From: an uncultured Halomonas sp.
GTDB lineage: Bacteria > Pseudomonadota > Gammaproteobacteria > Pseudomonadales > Halomonadaceae
Assembly: GCF_947500835.1 (NCBI RefSeq)
Contig: NZ_CANMTQ010000012.1
Span: forward strand, 1-64,000
DNA: 64,000 nt
Reading direction: 5' to 3'
The position numbers were made by a program, and so were the translations under genes. How positions within the stretch are numbered: position 1 is the first letter of the stretch; each line of letters opens with the position of its first letter. Positions 33,591-43,196 of this stretch are shown here, one piece after another. The notes below the pieces were generated by a model. That model ran no database searches. It had not been told where the DNA came from and saw only the letters and a program-made list of their open reading frames with translations.

Positions 33591-33905
33591 ATGACAGACA
33601 ACAACGCTACCCTGGATCGCTTGAAAAACCGCTTCGATCCTCAAGCGGCTCAGGGCATGGACGAAATCTTTCAATTCAATGTCACCGACGACGAGGATTA
33701 CTATCTCCACGTTCAGGATGGCGCCCTGGGCGTCCATAACGGTGAGCATGATGACCCTTCCGTCACCTTGGCGGCGGACAGCGCCACACTAAAAGGCATT
33801 ATGAGCGGTGAGATCGACGGCATGCATGCGTTCATGTCCGGCAAGCTGAAAGCCACTGGCAATCTGATGCTGGCCACCAAGCTCAGCACGCTTTTCCCTC
33901 GCTAA
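33591..33905 (+). CDS. SCP2 sterol-binding domain protein
   Basis: 104 residues, a complete single SCP2 domain: MDEIFQFNVTDDEDYYLHVQDG, PSVTLAADSATLKGIMSGEIDG and AFMSGKLKATGNLMLATKL. The fold has a hydrophobic tunnel for lipids or acyl-CoA; bacterial stand-alone copies have no settled function. GC-rich, monocistronic, divergent from sohB. Assignment of family is secure. Confidence 0.9.
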   Translation: MTDNNATLDRLKNRFDPQAAQGMDEIFQFNVTDDEDYYLHVQDGALGVHNGEHDDPSVTLAADSATLKGIMSGEIDGMHAFMSGKLKATGNLMLATKLSTLFPR

Positions 33906-33943
33906 TCCCCGGCTTCTCGCTAACGAGAGAAAAAAACAAAGCG

Positions 33944-33998
33944 CCTGCTCATGATCGTTACGAACGAAGGCGAGCGCAGTAGATCATGAACAGGTTCT
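33944..33998. repeat. Short inverted-repeat element overlapping the nudC stop
   Basis: CCTGCTCATGATC (33944-33956) and GATCATGAACAGG (33982-33994) are inverted copies with one mismatch around 25 bases. The right end continues to AGAACCTGTTCATGATC (minus strand), which matches the ends of the 141-bp element at 28796 in 14 of 17 positions. The nudC stop codon (33984-33986) lies inside the right arm, so the last residues of NudC come from the element. Could also act as a terminator. Confidence 0.5.
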
Positions 33999-34769
33999 GA
34001 GGTGCGCCTCGATCAGCGCCCGAGCAATCGAATAGGGCGGCGGTAACTGTGGTAATCGGCGCGGCGTGTACCAAGCCGCGTCGGCAATCTCGATGCCATC
34101 GATACGAATGCGCCGAGTGGCCGCTTCGGCAAAGAACCCTAGCATCAATGAATGAGGAAACGGCCAAGCCTGGCTGCGATAGTAGCTGAGATTACGCACC
34201 GTCAAGCCTACCTCTTCGTATATTTCACGATGCACCGCATCCTCGGCGGTCTCGCCAGGCTCTATGAATCCCGCCAGGGTCGAATAGCGCCCGGGGGGGA
34301 AGCGTGGACTGCGAGCCAGCAACAGATCCTCGCCACAGGTCACAAGGGTAATGATACAAGGCGAGATACGCGGATAATTGCGATGCCCGCAATGCGGGCA
34401 CTGCATGGCAAACTCACCGCCGATGCGTTCGGCGGCGTGACCGCAGCGGCCGCAGAAGCGGTGATCCCGTTGCCAGGCCACCACCTCCAGCGCCGTCGAA
34501 ATCAAGGCATATTTCGACTCGGGTAGCTGGGCCAGCCACTCTCGGGCGGTAGGCCATTGTGTTGCCTCGGGTTCGTGAACCACCGCCACGGGCTGCTCAT
34601 CCCAAAAGCCAATGGGCTGCGCCGTGGGCGGCCAGGTATCGACATCCGCCAGCACATCGTCTTCTCCTTCTGGCCCCGGAACAGCGGCCGGGGCGATGGT
34701 GCTGCGATCGCCAATGCGAATCAGCAGACCGCCTCGCTGATCGTCAGAAGGTAAATCACGTCGGAACAT
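33984..34769 (-). CDS. nudC: NAD(H) pyrophosphatase / RNA NAD-cap decapping Nudix hydrolase
   Basis: 261 residues from the ATG at 34767-34769, sharing one base with the dnaQ stop (TAATG). Zinc ribbon cysteines 106, 109, 124 and 127 (FCGRCG, CPHCG), Nudix box starting GFIEPGETAEDAVHREI at 167, and the NudC signature SQAWPFPHSLM at 199-209. It hydrolyses NADH to NMNH and AMP and removes NAD caps from RNA. Last gene of the yafS-rnhA-dnaQ-nudC run. Its C-terminal residues lie in an inverted repeat. Confidence 0.94.
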   Translation of the reverse strand: MFRRDLPSDDQRGGLLIRIGDRSTIAPAAVPGPEGEDDVLADVDTWPPTAQPIGFWDEQPVAVVHEPEATQWPTAREWLAQLPESKYALISTALEVVAWQRDHRFCGRCGHAAERIGGEFAMQCPHCGHRNYPRISPCIITLVTCGEDLLLARSPRFPPGRYSTLAGFIEPGETAEDAVHREIYEEVGLTVRNLSYYRSQAWPFPHSLMLGFFAEAATRRIRIDGIEIADAAWYTPRRLPQLPPPYSIARALIEAHLRTCS

Positions 34770-35548
34770 TATGATTCTACCGATGCGGAAGGCGCTCGAT
34801 CGGTCTCGGATGCTTCCCAGCCCACCAAGGCGTCCCAGGCGCACTCACCGGCTCCCTCGCGAATAAGTGAAAGCTTGGCGCGGTGTGCTTCTAGCTCCAC
34901 CTCGCTCAGTCGTGTCACCGCTAGCCTCTGGCGCTCGCTGGACAAGCGCCGAATGCCGCTGGTACCGCCGCTGTTCGCCCCCGCCTGGGCATCCGCATCA
35001 AGCAGCAACGCCGTCTGCCCCCCGGTCATCGCCAGGTACACGTCCGCCAGTATTTCCGCATCGAGCAACGCCCCATGCAGCACCCGGTGGCCGTTGTCGA
35101 TTTCATAGCGTTTGCACAGCGCATCCAGGCTGTTGCGCTGCCCAGGATGCTTGTCTCGCGCCATCTTGAGCGTATCGAGGATGGCGCAGTGGTCAGCAAC
35201 CGGACCTAGTCGAGGCTCATCGCGGCTAGCCTGCAAGATGCCAAACTCGTGATCAATGAAGCCCACATCGAAGGCAGCATTGTGAATGATCAATTCCGCC
35301 CCTTTGATGAACGCCCAGAAGGCATCAGCCACCTCGGCAAACCGGGGTTCATCCGCGACGCGCTCGTTGGTGATGCCATGAATGCCGATGGCTTCCGCCT
35401 CGATCTCGCGCTCGGGGTTGATGTACTGGTGATAGGTGTTGCCGGTCAGACGGCGATTGATCATCTCGACGGCACCGATCTCGATGAGCCGATGGCCTTC
35501 CTTGGGATCGATACCGGTGGTTTCGGTATCCAGAATGATCTGGCGCAT
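34769..35548 (-). CDS. dnaQ: DNA polymerase III epsilon subunit (proofreading exonuclease)
   Basis: 259 residues. DEDDh exonuclease motifs: LDTETTG with Asp7/Glu9, HNAAFDVGFI, and HGALLDAEILA with the final His/Asp. The C-terminal part (after about 190) contains the linker and clamp-contacting region for the alpha subunit. In Escherichia coli dnaQ is next to rnhA, as here, though divergent there; here both are on the same strand, 61 bp apart. Confidence 0.95.
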   Translation of the reverse strand: MRQIILDTETTGIDPKEGHRLIEIGAVEMINRRLTGNTYHQYINPEREIEAEAIGIHGITNERVADEPRFAEVADAFWAFIKGAELIIHNAAFDVGFIDHEFGILQASRDEPRLGPVADHCAILDTLKMARDKHPGQRNSLDALCKRYEIDNGHRVLHGALLDAEILADVYLAMTGGQTALLLDADAQAGANSGGTSGIRRLSSERQRLAVTRLSEVELEAHRAKLSLIREGAGECAWDALVGWEASETDRAPSASVES

Positions 35549-35609
35549 TAATCTCTCGCTGAATGTGTTGTGAATGTTGATGCCTGAAGTGACAAGAAGT
35601 GACTACACC

Positions 35610-36071
35610 TCAATTCTGTGGGCTCATCGCCGCATCGATGGCGGCATTGGCCAGGGCGTCGGCCCGCTCATTACCCGGATCGCCGCTATGGCCCTTCACC
35701 CAATGCCAGCGCACGTCATGGCGCTGACTCTCGGCGAGCAGCTCGCGCCACAGTTCAGCATTCTTGACCGGCTGCTTGGCAGCGGTCTTCCAGCCACGCT
35801 TTTGCCAACCATGTATCCACTCGGTGATGCCCTTGCGCAGGTACTGGGAGTCCGTGTGCAGCTCCACCTGACAAGCGCGTTTGAGTTCGCGTAGCGCCAT
35901 GATTGCCGCCATCAGCTCCATACGATTGTTGGTGGTCGTGGCTTCGAAGCCGTTGAGGGTCTTATCATGACGGCCCGCGTTGAGTAACGCACCCCAGCCA
36001 CCTGGCCCCGGGTTGCCGCGACAGGCGCCATCGGTATGAATAACCACCTTGGGTAATGCTATGTCAGTCAA
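35610..36071 (-). CDS. rnhA: Ribonuclease HI
   Basis: 153 residues. Catalytic carboxylates Asp14 ([14 protein letters not shown]), Glu52 (MELMAAI), Asp74 (HTDSQYLR) and Asp138 (ERADAL), with His128 in VKGHSG. It cuts RNA in RNA-DNA hybrids. The start is a TTG at 36069-36071, inside the last codons of the upstream yafS-like gene (8-base overlap) and preceded by GAGCGAGG; there is no ATG that keeps the conserved N-terminus, so translation is probably coupled and weak. Confidence 0.95.
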   Translation of the reverse strand: MTDIALPKVVIHTDGACRGNPGPGGWGALLNAGRHDKTLNGFEATTTNNRMELMAAIMALRELKRACQVELHTDSQYLRKGITEWIHGWQKRGWKTAAKQPVKNAELWRELLAESQRHDVRWHWVKGHSGDPGNERADALANAAIDAAMSPQN

Positions 36072-36825
36072 CCTCGCTCACCTGTTTGTGTTCCTGCTCG
36101 GTCGTCACCCGGGGCGAATTGCCCAACAGCGGTCGCCCCATGGCCGGCGTGGCCAGTCGAGGCTTGATGATTTGCGCCCGCTGAGTCTTGGGCCGGGCAC
36201 GGATCATGTAGGCGTCACTGAGCGGTAAATTGTAACGCCGCCCAAAGGATTCAAGCTTGGCGTTGCCCGGCGGCCTGCCCGGCAAACGAAAACCACAGTA
36301 GTCTACTCGCTCGATTTCAAAGTCGACAAATGCAAGCCAATCATTGAGCCGCCCAGGGGTTCGCCATCGTCCGCAGCGTGGCATTCCGGTACGACTACGC
36401 GGCCATATCCGATGCATTCCTTCAAGGCCCAACGGAAACCAGCCGAAGATGATCAGACAGCCATTGTCCGCCAATACGCGAGTCGCCTCCTGCAGCAGCC
36501 GATGGGGCTCTGGCGCGACTTCCAGCATATGATGCAATACCACCAGCGAAAGACTGTCATCCGGCAAGGGCAAGCGGGTGGGGTCGCATACCAGGCAGGC
36601 ATCGTTCTCAGCCAATTCTCGGGTCGGGGACCAGGTCAACGCATGCCGAATAGGACACATGTCCGTCAAGGGCGGCGCCATACCCAGATGAAGACTATGA
36701 GCCCCAAACAAGCGTTCACAGACCGGCCCAATACAGGCCCGTTCTGCTTGCCATTGCGCTCGACCGGCTGCGGACGACCAGTAAAGACGCCCACGACGTA
36801 CCAGTTGAGCCAAGGATATCGTCAT
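36064..36825 (-). CDS. yafS: SAM-dependent methyltransferase, YafS-like
   Basis: 253 residues from the ATG at 36823-36825; longer starts up to 36930 would overlap the gloB promoter region and none has a good ribosome site. Class I methyltransferase pieces: [40 protein letters not shown] and [17 protein letters not shown], as in Escherichia coli YafS, which sits in the same gloB-yafS-rnhA-dnaQ locus. The canonical glycine-rich SAM loop is weak. Substrate unknown. Overlaps rnhA by 8 bases. Confidence 0.82.
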   Translation of the reverse strand: MTISLAQLVRRGRLYWSSAAGRAQWQAERACIGPVCERLFGAHSLHLGMAPPLTDMCPIRHALTWSPTRELAENDACLVCDPTRLPLPDDSLSLVVLHHMLEVAPEPHRLLQEATRVLADNGCLIIFGWFPLGLEGMHRIWPRSRTGMPRCGRWRTPGRLNDWLAFVDFEIERVDYCGFRLPGRPPGNAKLESFGRRYNLPLSDAYMIRARPKTQRAQIIKPRLATPAMGRPLLGNSPRVTTEQEHKQVSEVD

Positions 36826-36951
36826 ATTAGAATTTGACACAGAACGCTTGCGCCCCCATGTTAGGCACATTTTTGTGTAGTCTATTTCCCCGTCAGCCCA
36901 GACAGTGGCGCGCCAAACGGGCGTGGACAACCGGACCGAGGTAAAACCTTC

Positions 36952-37719
36952 ATGCTGAGCGTGATACCCATTCCCGCCTTTAGTGACAACTATATATGGC
37001 TATTGCGTCAAGACTCCACCACGGATGTGGCAGTAGTGGATCCTGGAGACGCCAAGCCGGTAATACAGTATCTCGAACGGGAAAATCTCAATCTTTCCAC
37101 GATCTTGATCACTCATCATCATCATGATCATACCGGTGGGCTACCCGAACTCACAAAACGCTACTCGCCCCGGGTCATCGGTCCGCATAACCCTCAGATC
37201 GAGGAAATCCAGGAGCGCGTAGGCGACGGTGACGATTTTCGCGTTCTGGGCCGCCGGTTCGACGTCATGGCGGTGCCGGGCCATACCCTGGATCACATTG
37301 CCTTCCTCGCTCCCGGCACGCCCTCCTTGTTGTTTTGCGGCGATACGCTGTTCTGTGGCGGCTGTGGCCGCTTGTTCGAGGGCACGCCGGAGCAGATGCA
37401 TGCGTCGCTATCCCGACTCGCAGCCTTGTCGGAAGAGACGCTGGTCTTTGCCGCTCATGAATATACCCTCGCTAATCTTCGTTTTGCTCAGGCTGCAGAA
37501 CCGGATAATAAGATTCGGGATCGTTTGATGAAGGAGTGTCAGCGTGCGCGGGATCTGGATCGACCAACCCTTCCCAGCACGATTGGCCGCGAGCGTCAGA
37601 TCAATCCGTTTTTACGAGTCGATAATGAACGATTACGTTCCACTGCGAGCACTCATGGCGCTACAGATTCTTCCTTGAGCACCTTCGCGACACTGCGTAC
37701 TTGGAAGGATAATTTTTGA
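36952..37719 (+). CDS. gloB: Hydroxyacylglutathione hydrolase (glyoxalase II)
   Basis: 255 residues, metallo-beta-lactamase fold. Metal motif THHHHDHTGG gives His55, His57, Asp59 and His60; further ligands are in PGHTLDH, GDTLFCGGCGRLFEG and AAHEYT. The C-terminal HAGH domain has the glutathione-binding lysine/arginine region (LPSTIGRERQINPFLR). It hydrolyses S-lactoylglutathione to lactate and glutathione. Divergent from yafS, followed by mltD as in enterobacteria. Confidence 0.95.
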   Translation: MLSVIPIPAFSDNYIWLLRQDSTTDVAVVDPGDAKPVIQYLERENLNLSTILITHHHHDHTGGLPELTKRYSPRVIGPHNPQIEEIQERVGDGDDFRVLGRRFDVMAVPGHTLDHIAFLAPGTPSLLFCGDTLFCGGCGRLFEGTPEQMHASLSRLAALSEETLVFAAHEYTLANLRFAQAAEPDNKIRDRLMKECQRARDLDRPTLPSTIGRERQINPFLRVDNERLRSTASTHGATDSSLSTFATLRTWKDNF

Positions 37720-37780
37720 AAGCAAGCATGGCTTTTAAAGCACGGGCGCTGCGCTGCGTCCCTGCAAGGACCCATAATAA

Positions 37781-39097
37781 ATGAACCAGCAGGTATTGTT
37801 GCGTCGTCGAGTGTGTCATCTCACAGGAGGGCTTCTTCTGACGCTTGGCATGACAGCCCAAGCTCAGACGCAGACCGACCCCCTTCCCTTGTCGCCTCCC
37901 AATTCACCATTCTGGGATGCTTTGCTGTTGCAACCCTTTGTGCCGGGCGACATCTGGACACGTATGCGGGACAACTTCCAATGGGAGAATGATGCCAAGG
38001 AAGCTCGCGTCCAGAAATGGATTGATTATTACCAGCGTCATCCAGGCAACATCACCACGATTGCCGAACGAGCGCGGCCCTGGCTATATTGGGTTGTCAG
38101 TGAGCTCGAGCGGCGCGACATGCCGGGCGAAATCGCCTTGCTACCTTTCATTGAAAGCGCCTATGACCCAACCGCGCGGCATGCTGGCGGCGCCACCGGC
38201 ATGTGGCAATTCATGCCGGGCACGGGTGACGCATTAGGCTTGCGTCGCGACAGGGCCTATGACGGCCGTCTCGACGTGATTGCCTCCACCAAGGCGGCCC
38301 TGGACTATATCCAGCAACAGGCCGATCAATGGTACAGGGGTGATATCGAGCTTTCCCTCGCGGCCTACAACGCCGGTGCCGGCACGGTCAACCGGGCGCG
38401 TCGCAGTGCGATTGCAGCAGGTAAATCCGGGGATTACTGGAGCCTGAAGCTGCCGCGTCAGACCATGAACTATGTTCCCAAGCTCCTGGCACTATCTCGC
38501 ATGATCGCTCATCCCGATCGTTATAATGTTGCCTTGCCTAGCATTCCTGATCAGCCCGCTTTTGCGCGCGTGATCGTGGATGATCGAATCGATCTTTCCC
38601 AGGTAGCCGAAATGGCAGGTATCAGCAGCGCACGTCTGGAATATCTCAATCCGGGATTGCTGCAGAAAACCACCATGCCCTCGCGAGCACCGGAACTGCT
38701 GGTGCCCCACAGGATCAAGAATGCCTTGGTAGCGATGCTGGCCAAGAGTCGCGCAATATTTGCCCGAGGCGATCGCTATCAGGTGCGCAGTGGAGACTCA
38801 CTATCGATCCTGGCCAACCGCTATGCCGTATCGATCGATGAGCTACGCCGCTACAACGGTCTACGAGGCTCTACCATTCGCGTGGGCCAGATCCTGCGGA
38901 TCCCGCCTAATAATCGGGCCAGCGCGACTCGACAGGCCAGTCAGCAGGCTCAAATAGTGCAAGTGAAACAGGGTGACAGCCTTGCGCGTATCGCTGCACG
39001 CCACGATGTTTCTACCCTGGATATCCTGCGCTGGAACAAGCTGGAGGCAGATCAGTATTTACAACCAGGACAACAGCTGACACTTTACGTACAGTGA
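37781..39097 (+). CDS. mltD: Membrane-bound-type lytic transglycosylase D
   Basis: 438 residues. Signal peptide to about residue 29 (cleavage after AQA), an SLT domain (catalytic Glu in LLPFIESAYDP; GATGMWQFMPGTG; LAAYNAGAGTVNRA) at about 95-255, and two LysM repeats at the C-terminus (VRSGDSLSILANRYAV and VKQGDSLARIAARHDV). It cleaves murein with 1,6-anhydro ring formation. Escherichia coli MltD is a lipoprotein; here no lipobox cysteine is present at the cleavage site, so this protein should be a soluble periplasmic enzyme held by LysM. Confidence 0.93.
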   Translation: MNQQVLLRRRVCHLTGGLLLTLGMTAQAQTQTDPLPLSPPNSPFWDALLLQPFVPGDIWTRMRDNFQWENDAKEARVQKWIDYYQRHPGNITTIAERARPWLYWVVSELERRDMPGEIALLPFIESAYDPTARHAGGATGMWQFMPGTGDALGLRRDRAYDGRLDVIASTKAALDYIQQQADQWYRGDIELSLAAYNAGAGTVNRARRSAIAAGKSGDYWSLKLPRQTMNYVPKLLALSRMIAHPDRYNVALPSIPDQPAFARVIVDDRIDLSQVAEMAGISSARLEYLNPGLLQKTTMPSRAPELLVPHRIKNALVAMLAKSRAIFARGDRYQVRSGDSLSILANRYAVSIDELRRYNGLRGSTIRVGQILRIPPNNRASATRQASQQAQIVQVKQGDSLARIAARHDVSTLDILRWNKLEADQYLQPGQQLTLYVQ

Positions 39098-39143
39098 TTT
39101 GGTGTATTGAAATCGCACCGGGGCAATGGTGAAAGGAGTATCG

Positions 39144-40982
39144 ATGTTGCGCATGGGTAAGGCCATTCTCACCGCTGCGGTTATGTCATTTTCTGGATTT
39201 ACGTTTGCCGTAACCGCTGACAAAGTGCCTACCGTGCAGGGTCTCGCCATGTACGATGAGCCGGCGCTTCCAAGCGATTTCAAGCACTTTCCTTACGCAA
39301 ACCCCGATGCACCCAAGGGTGGTGAGCTTACTCGCGACGCCGTCGGCAGTTTCGACTCCACCAATCCCTTCATCGTCACCGGCACGCCTGCAAACGGCCT
39401 TGCCCAGATTTACGATACCTTGATGGTGAACAATCCCGACGAACCCTTCAGCATGTATGGGCTTCTCGCTGAAGGAGTGCGCCTGGACCCGGATCGCCGC
39501 TGGATGGAGTTCGACTTGAACCCGAAGGCAAGGTTTCACGATGGCAAGAAAGTGACCGCCGACGATGTGGTGTTCAGCTTTCGACTGCTGCGCGATGAGG
39601 GTCAGCCCTTCTATGCCGCCTATTACGCGGATGTGACCTCGGTGCAGCGCCTGGATGAAGACACCGTTCGTTTCGAATTCAATCCGAAGAACTCTCGTGA
39701 GCTGCCGCTGATCCTTGGCCAGCTGCCGATCCTGCCGGAGCATTTCTGGCAAGATCGCGAATTCGCCACGCCGACTCTCGACCCCTTGCTGGGGTCCGGT
39801 TCTTATCGTATTGCCAAGGTGGAGCCGGGACGACGCATCGTTTATGAACGTGTCCAGGACTACTGGGGCAAGGATCTTCCGGTCAACCGCGGGCGGCACA
39901 ATATCGATCGGCTCATCTTCGATTACTACCGCGACCAGACCGTGGCGCTAGAAGCCTTCAAGGCGGGCAATCTGGACATGCGGATCGAATCGAGTGCCCG
40001 CAACTGGGCAACCGCTTATGACTTTCCTGCCTTGAAGCAAGGCTTCGTCGAGAAACTGGAAATACCCGATGGGCAGCCCGCGGGGATGCAGGCTTACGTG
40101 ATGAATCTGCGTCGTGACAAGTTCAAGGACGTGCGGGTACGCGAGGCATTGAATCTTGCCTTCGACTTTCCCTGGCTGAATGACAACTTGTTCTATGGTG
40201 CCTATGAGCGCACCCACAGCTACTTCGAGAATTCAGAGATGGCGGCCAAGGGCGAACCCAGCGGCGCCGAGCTTGAGCTACTCGAGCCTTATCGAGATCA
40301 ACTTCCTGAGCGTATCTTTGACGAAGCCTTGCCCATGGAGCAGCCCGACGACATTCGTCCGCGTCTGCGCAAGGCCTTGGGTCTGCTGCGCGACGCCGGT
40401 TATGAAGTACAGAACGGGCAATTGATCAAACGAGAGAGCGAGCAGCCTTTCACGCTGGAAATCTTGCTATATGACGCCCAGTTCGAGCGTATCGTTCAGC
40501 CATTGATACGCAATTTCGAGCGCATCGGTATTAAGAGCAAGATTCGTATCGTCGACGTCAATCAGTATCTCAATCGTCTGCGCGGCTTCGATTTTGACAT
40601 GGTCGTGGGTAGCTTTCCCCAGTCAGCCAATCCAGGCAACGAGCAGCGCGAATTCTGGACCAGTGATTTCGCGGATCAGCCTCAAAGTCGCAATCTCATC
40701 GGTCTCAAGAATCCGGTCATCGACGAACTGGTAGGAAAACTGATTCGCGCCGACTCCCGCGAAGAACTCGATACGGCAGCACAAGCGCTTGATCGCGTGC
40801 TACGCTGGGGCTTCTACGTCATTCCCCAGTTTCATCTCGCTGCGACGCGCATTGCCCTTTGGGATAAATACGGCTATCCCGATCCACATCCGGAATACAA
40901 CATCGATCTGGATGCCTGGTGGGTAGATCCCGAGCGTGCCGAGGCGGTCAATCAACGCCAGCACGGTAGTCGCAAGCGCTGA
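39144..40982 (+). CDS. yejA: Periplasmic peptide-binding protein of the Yej importer
   Basis: 612 residues from the ATG at 39144 (AGGAG five bases upstream). Signal peptide to about residue 20 (SGFTFAVTA), then a type-2 binding protein of the oligopeptide class ([53 protein letters not shown]). YejA delivers peptides, including microcin C-type molecules, to YejBE. First gene of yejABEF; the 46-bp gap after mltD shows no terminator, so read-through is possible. Confidence 0.93.
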   Translation: MLRMGKAILTAAVMSFSGFTFAVTADKVPTVQGLAMYDEPALPSDFKHFPYANPDAPKGGELTRDAVGSFDSTNPFIVTGTPANGLAQIYDTLMVNNPDEPFSMYGLLAEGVRLDPDRRWMEFDLNPKARFHDGKKVTADDVVFSFRLLRDEGQPFYAAYYADVTSVQRLDEDTVRFEFNPKNSRELPLILGQLPILPEHFWQDREFATPTLDPLLGSGSYRIAKVEPGRRIVYERVQDYWGKDLPVNRGRHNIDRLIFDYYRDQTVALEAFKAGNLDMRIESSARNWATAYDFPALKQGFVEKLEIPDGQPAGMQAYVMNLRRDKFKDVRVREALNLAFDFPWLNDNLFYGAYERTHSYFENSEMAAKGEPSGAELELLEPYRDQLPERIFDEALPMEQPDDIRPRLRKALGLLRDAGYEVQNGQLIKRESEQPFTLEILLYDAQFERIVQPLIRNFERIGIKSKIRIVDVNQYLNRLRGFDFDMVVGSFPQSANPGNEQREFWTSDFADQPQSRNLIGLKNPVIDELVGKLIRADSREELDTAAQALDRVLRWGFYVIPQFHLAATRIALWDKYGYPDPHPEYNIDLDAWWVDPERAEAVNQRQHGSRKR

Positions 40983-41013
40983 GAGCCGAGACAAGCCCAA
41001 GGAATTTGCTCTA

Positions 41014-42090
41014 GTGGCCGCCTATATTCTGCGTCGCCTATTACTGATGATTCCCACGCTTCTGGGAATCATGCTGCTCAATTTCGTTATCGTACAAGCC
41101 GCTCCCGGCGGCCCTATCGATCAGATCATTGCCCGTTATCAAGGCCTCGACAGCATCGCCAGCACTCGCCTGTCTTCCGGCGGCGGCGACTCGGCGGCAG
41201 GCGGTGGCGAATCCCGGGGCGCTCGCGGAGTCGACGAACGCTTCATCAAGGCGCTCGAGGAGCAGTTCGGCTTTGACGAACCCGCCCATGTGCGATTTTT
41301 CAATATGCTCGGCGATTACGCTACTTTCGACTTCGGCACCAGCTTCTTCCGCAATCGACCGGTCATCGACCTGATGATCGAACGCTTGCCGGTTTCCATC
41401 TCTCTTGGCCTGTGGACCACCCTGCTGGTGTATCTTGTCTCGATTCCGCTTGGGATTCGCAAGGCGTTGCGTCATGGCTCCCGCTTTGATATCTGGACCT
41501 CGGGATTGGTAATCGTCGGCTATGCCATCCCCGGGTTTCTATTCGCCATCCTGCTGATCGTGCTGTTTGCCGGGGGCAGCTATTTCGACGTTTTCCCCCT
41601 GCGCGGACTGACGTCGCCCTACTTCGACGAATTGAGCCTGTGGGGCAAGATCGGTGACTATTTCTGGCACATCACCCTGCCGGTGATCGCCGCGGCGATC
41701 GGCGGCTTCGCCACCCTGACCATGCTCACCAAGAACAGTTTTCTCGACGAGATTCACAAGCAGTACGTATTAACCGCTCGAGCCAAGGGCGCAAGCGATC
41801 GCCAGGTGCTCTACGGTCATGTGTTTCGCAACGCCATGCTGATCATCATCGCGGGTTTGCCCACGGCGCTGATCAGCATCTTCTTCACCGGGTCGCTGCT
41901 CATCGAAGTGATCTTCTCCCTCGATGGTCTAGGGCTTTTGGGGTTCGAGGCGGTCATGCAGCGGGATTACCCGGTCATTTTCGGCACCCTGTATCTCTAC
42001 ACCCTGATCGGGCTGATCCTGAAACTGGTGTCGGACCTGACCTATGTCTGGGTGGACCCTCGCATCGATTTTGAAACGAGGGGGTCCTGA
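41014..42090 (+). CDS. yejB: Peptide ABC transporter permease YejB
   Basis: 358 residues from the GTG at 41014 (AAGGA ten bases upstream); earlier starts overlap yejA. Six spans, N-terminal [20 protein letters not shown], and the permease EAA loop ([22 protein letters not shown]) that contacts the ATPase. A Gly/Ser-rich periplasmic insertion ([19 protein letters not shown], near 55-75) is seen as in other YejB proteins. Shares one base with yejE (TGATG). Confidence 0.93.
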   Translation: MAAYILRRLLLMIPTLLGIMLLNFVIVQAAPGGPIDQIIARYQGLDSIASTRLSSGGGDSAAGGGESRGARGVDERFIKALEEQFGFDEPAHVRFFNMLGDYATFDFGTSFFRNRPVIDLMIERLPVSISLGLWTTLLVYLVSIPLGIRKALRHGSRFDIWTSGLVIVGYAIPGFLFAILLIVLFAGGSYFDVFPLRGLTSPYFDELSLWGKIGDYFWHITLPVIAAAIGGFATLTMLTKNSFLDEIHKQYVLTARAKGASDRQVLYGHVFRNAMLIIIAGLPTALISIFFTGSLLIEVIFSLDGLGLLGFEAVMQRDYPVIFGTLYLYTLIGLILKLVSDLTYVWVDPRIDFETRGS

Positions 42091-43196
42091 TGGCGCGCCT
42101 TGCACGCTTCAAGCCCAAGCTATCGCCGATCACCCGCCGCCGGATGACGGTGTTTCGTGCCAATGGCCGGGCACGATTCGCCCTCTGGCTGTTCTCACTG
42201 TTGTTCGTCTTGAGCCTGGGCGCCGAGCTGATCGCCAATGACAAACCGCTTCTGATCAAGTATCAGGATCAATGGTATGCGCCGTTGCTGGTGGATTATC
42301 CCGAAACCGAGTTCGGCGGCTTTCTGCCTACCAGCACGGACTATCGCGATAGCTTCGTGATCGATGAAATCCAGGCCCAGGGCTGGATGCTATGGCCGCC
42401 GATCCCCTTTGCCTACGACACCCTGGATCACGGTCTAAGGCAACCCGCCCCCTCGCCCCCGAGCGCGCGTCATTGGCTGGGCACCGACGACCAGGGGCGT
42501 GACGTGATGGCCCGGGTGATCTACGGCTTTCGGCTTTCCGTGGTCTTTGCCCTGGTGCTGACGATAGGTTCGATGGTGCTGGGCGTACTCGTCGGCGGCA
42601 TTCAAGGCTACTTTGGCGGCAAGACGGATCTCATCGGCCAGCGTCTGACGGAAATCTGGTCCGGCCTGCCGGTGCTGTTTCTGCTCATCATTCTCGCCAG
42701 TCTGGTCGAACCCAATCTCTGGTGGCTATTGGGAATCATGCTGCTGTTTTCCTGGCTGGGGCTGGTGGATATCGTGCGCGCCGAGTTCCTGCGAGCGCGC
42801 AACCTCGAATATGTGCGAGCCGCCCGCGCTTTGGGTCTTCCTCCCTATCTGATCATGTGGCGCCACGTGCTGCCCAACGCCATGGTCGCCACCCTGACGT
42901 TCATTCCGTTTCTGTTTACCGGCGCCATCACCACTCTCACCGCGCTGGACTTTCTCGGCTTTGGCCTGCCACCGGGCTCACCTTCTCTGGGCGAGCTGGT
43001 GGCCCAGGGCAAGAACAATCTGCAGGCGCCCTGGCTTGGTATCACTGCCTTCATCACCTTGAGCGTCATGCTGTCATTGCTGGTATTCATCGGCGAGGGC
43101 CTGCGGGATGCCTTCGATCCGCGCCATATCATTGCCGCGCTGACCGCCAAGCCGGAACGGGTTTCAACAACGAAGGAGTCCGTGAATGAGCGCTGA
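42090..43196 (+). CDS. yejE: Peptide ABC transporter permease YejE
   Basis: 368 residues. N-terminal OppC-type leader (SPITRRRMTVFRANGRARFALWLF), six spans, the motif HWLGTDDQGRDVMARVIYG and EAA loop AARALGLPPYLIMWRHVLPNAM. Partner of YejB in the inner-membrane channel. Its ATG overlaps the yejB stop, and its end overlaps the start of yejF by 11 bases. Confidence 0.94.
   Translation: MARLARFKPKLSPITRRRMTVFRANGRARFALWLFSLLFVLSLGAELIANDKPLLIKYQDQWYAPLLVDYPETEFGGFLPTSTDYRDSFVIDEIQAQGWMLWPPIPFAYDTLDHGLRQPAPSPPSARHWLGTDDQGRDVMARVIYGFRLSVVFALVLTIGSMVLGVLVGGIQGYFGGKTDLIGQRLTEIWSGLPVLFLLIILASLVEPNLWWLLGIMLLFSWLGLVDIVRAEFLRARNLEYVRAARALGLPPYLIMWRHVLPNAMVATLTFIPFLFTGAITTLTALDFLGFGLPPGSPSLGELVAQGKNNLQAPWLGITAFITLSVMLSLLVFIGEGLRDAFDPRHIIAALTAKPERVSTTKESVNER

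Noticed and set aside
33918..33936. TCTCG/CGAGA stem next to an A run after the SCP2 gene
   Set aside because: The T run precedes rather than follows the stem on the minus strand, so it would terminate neither gene.
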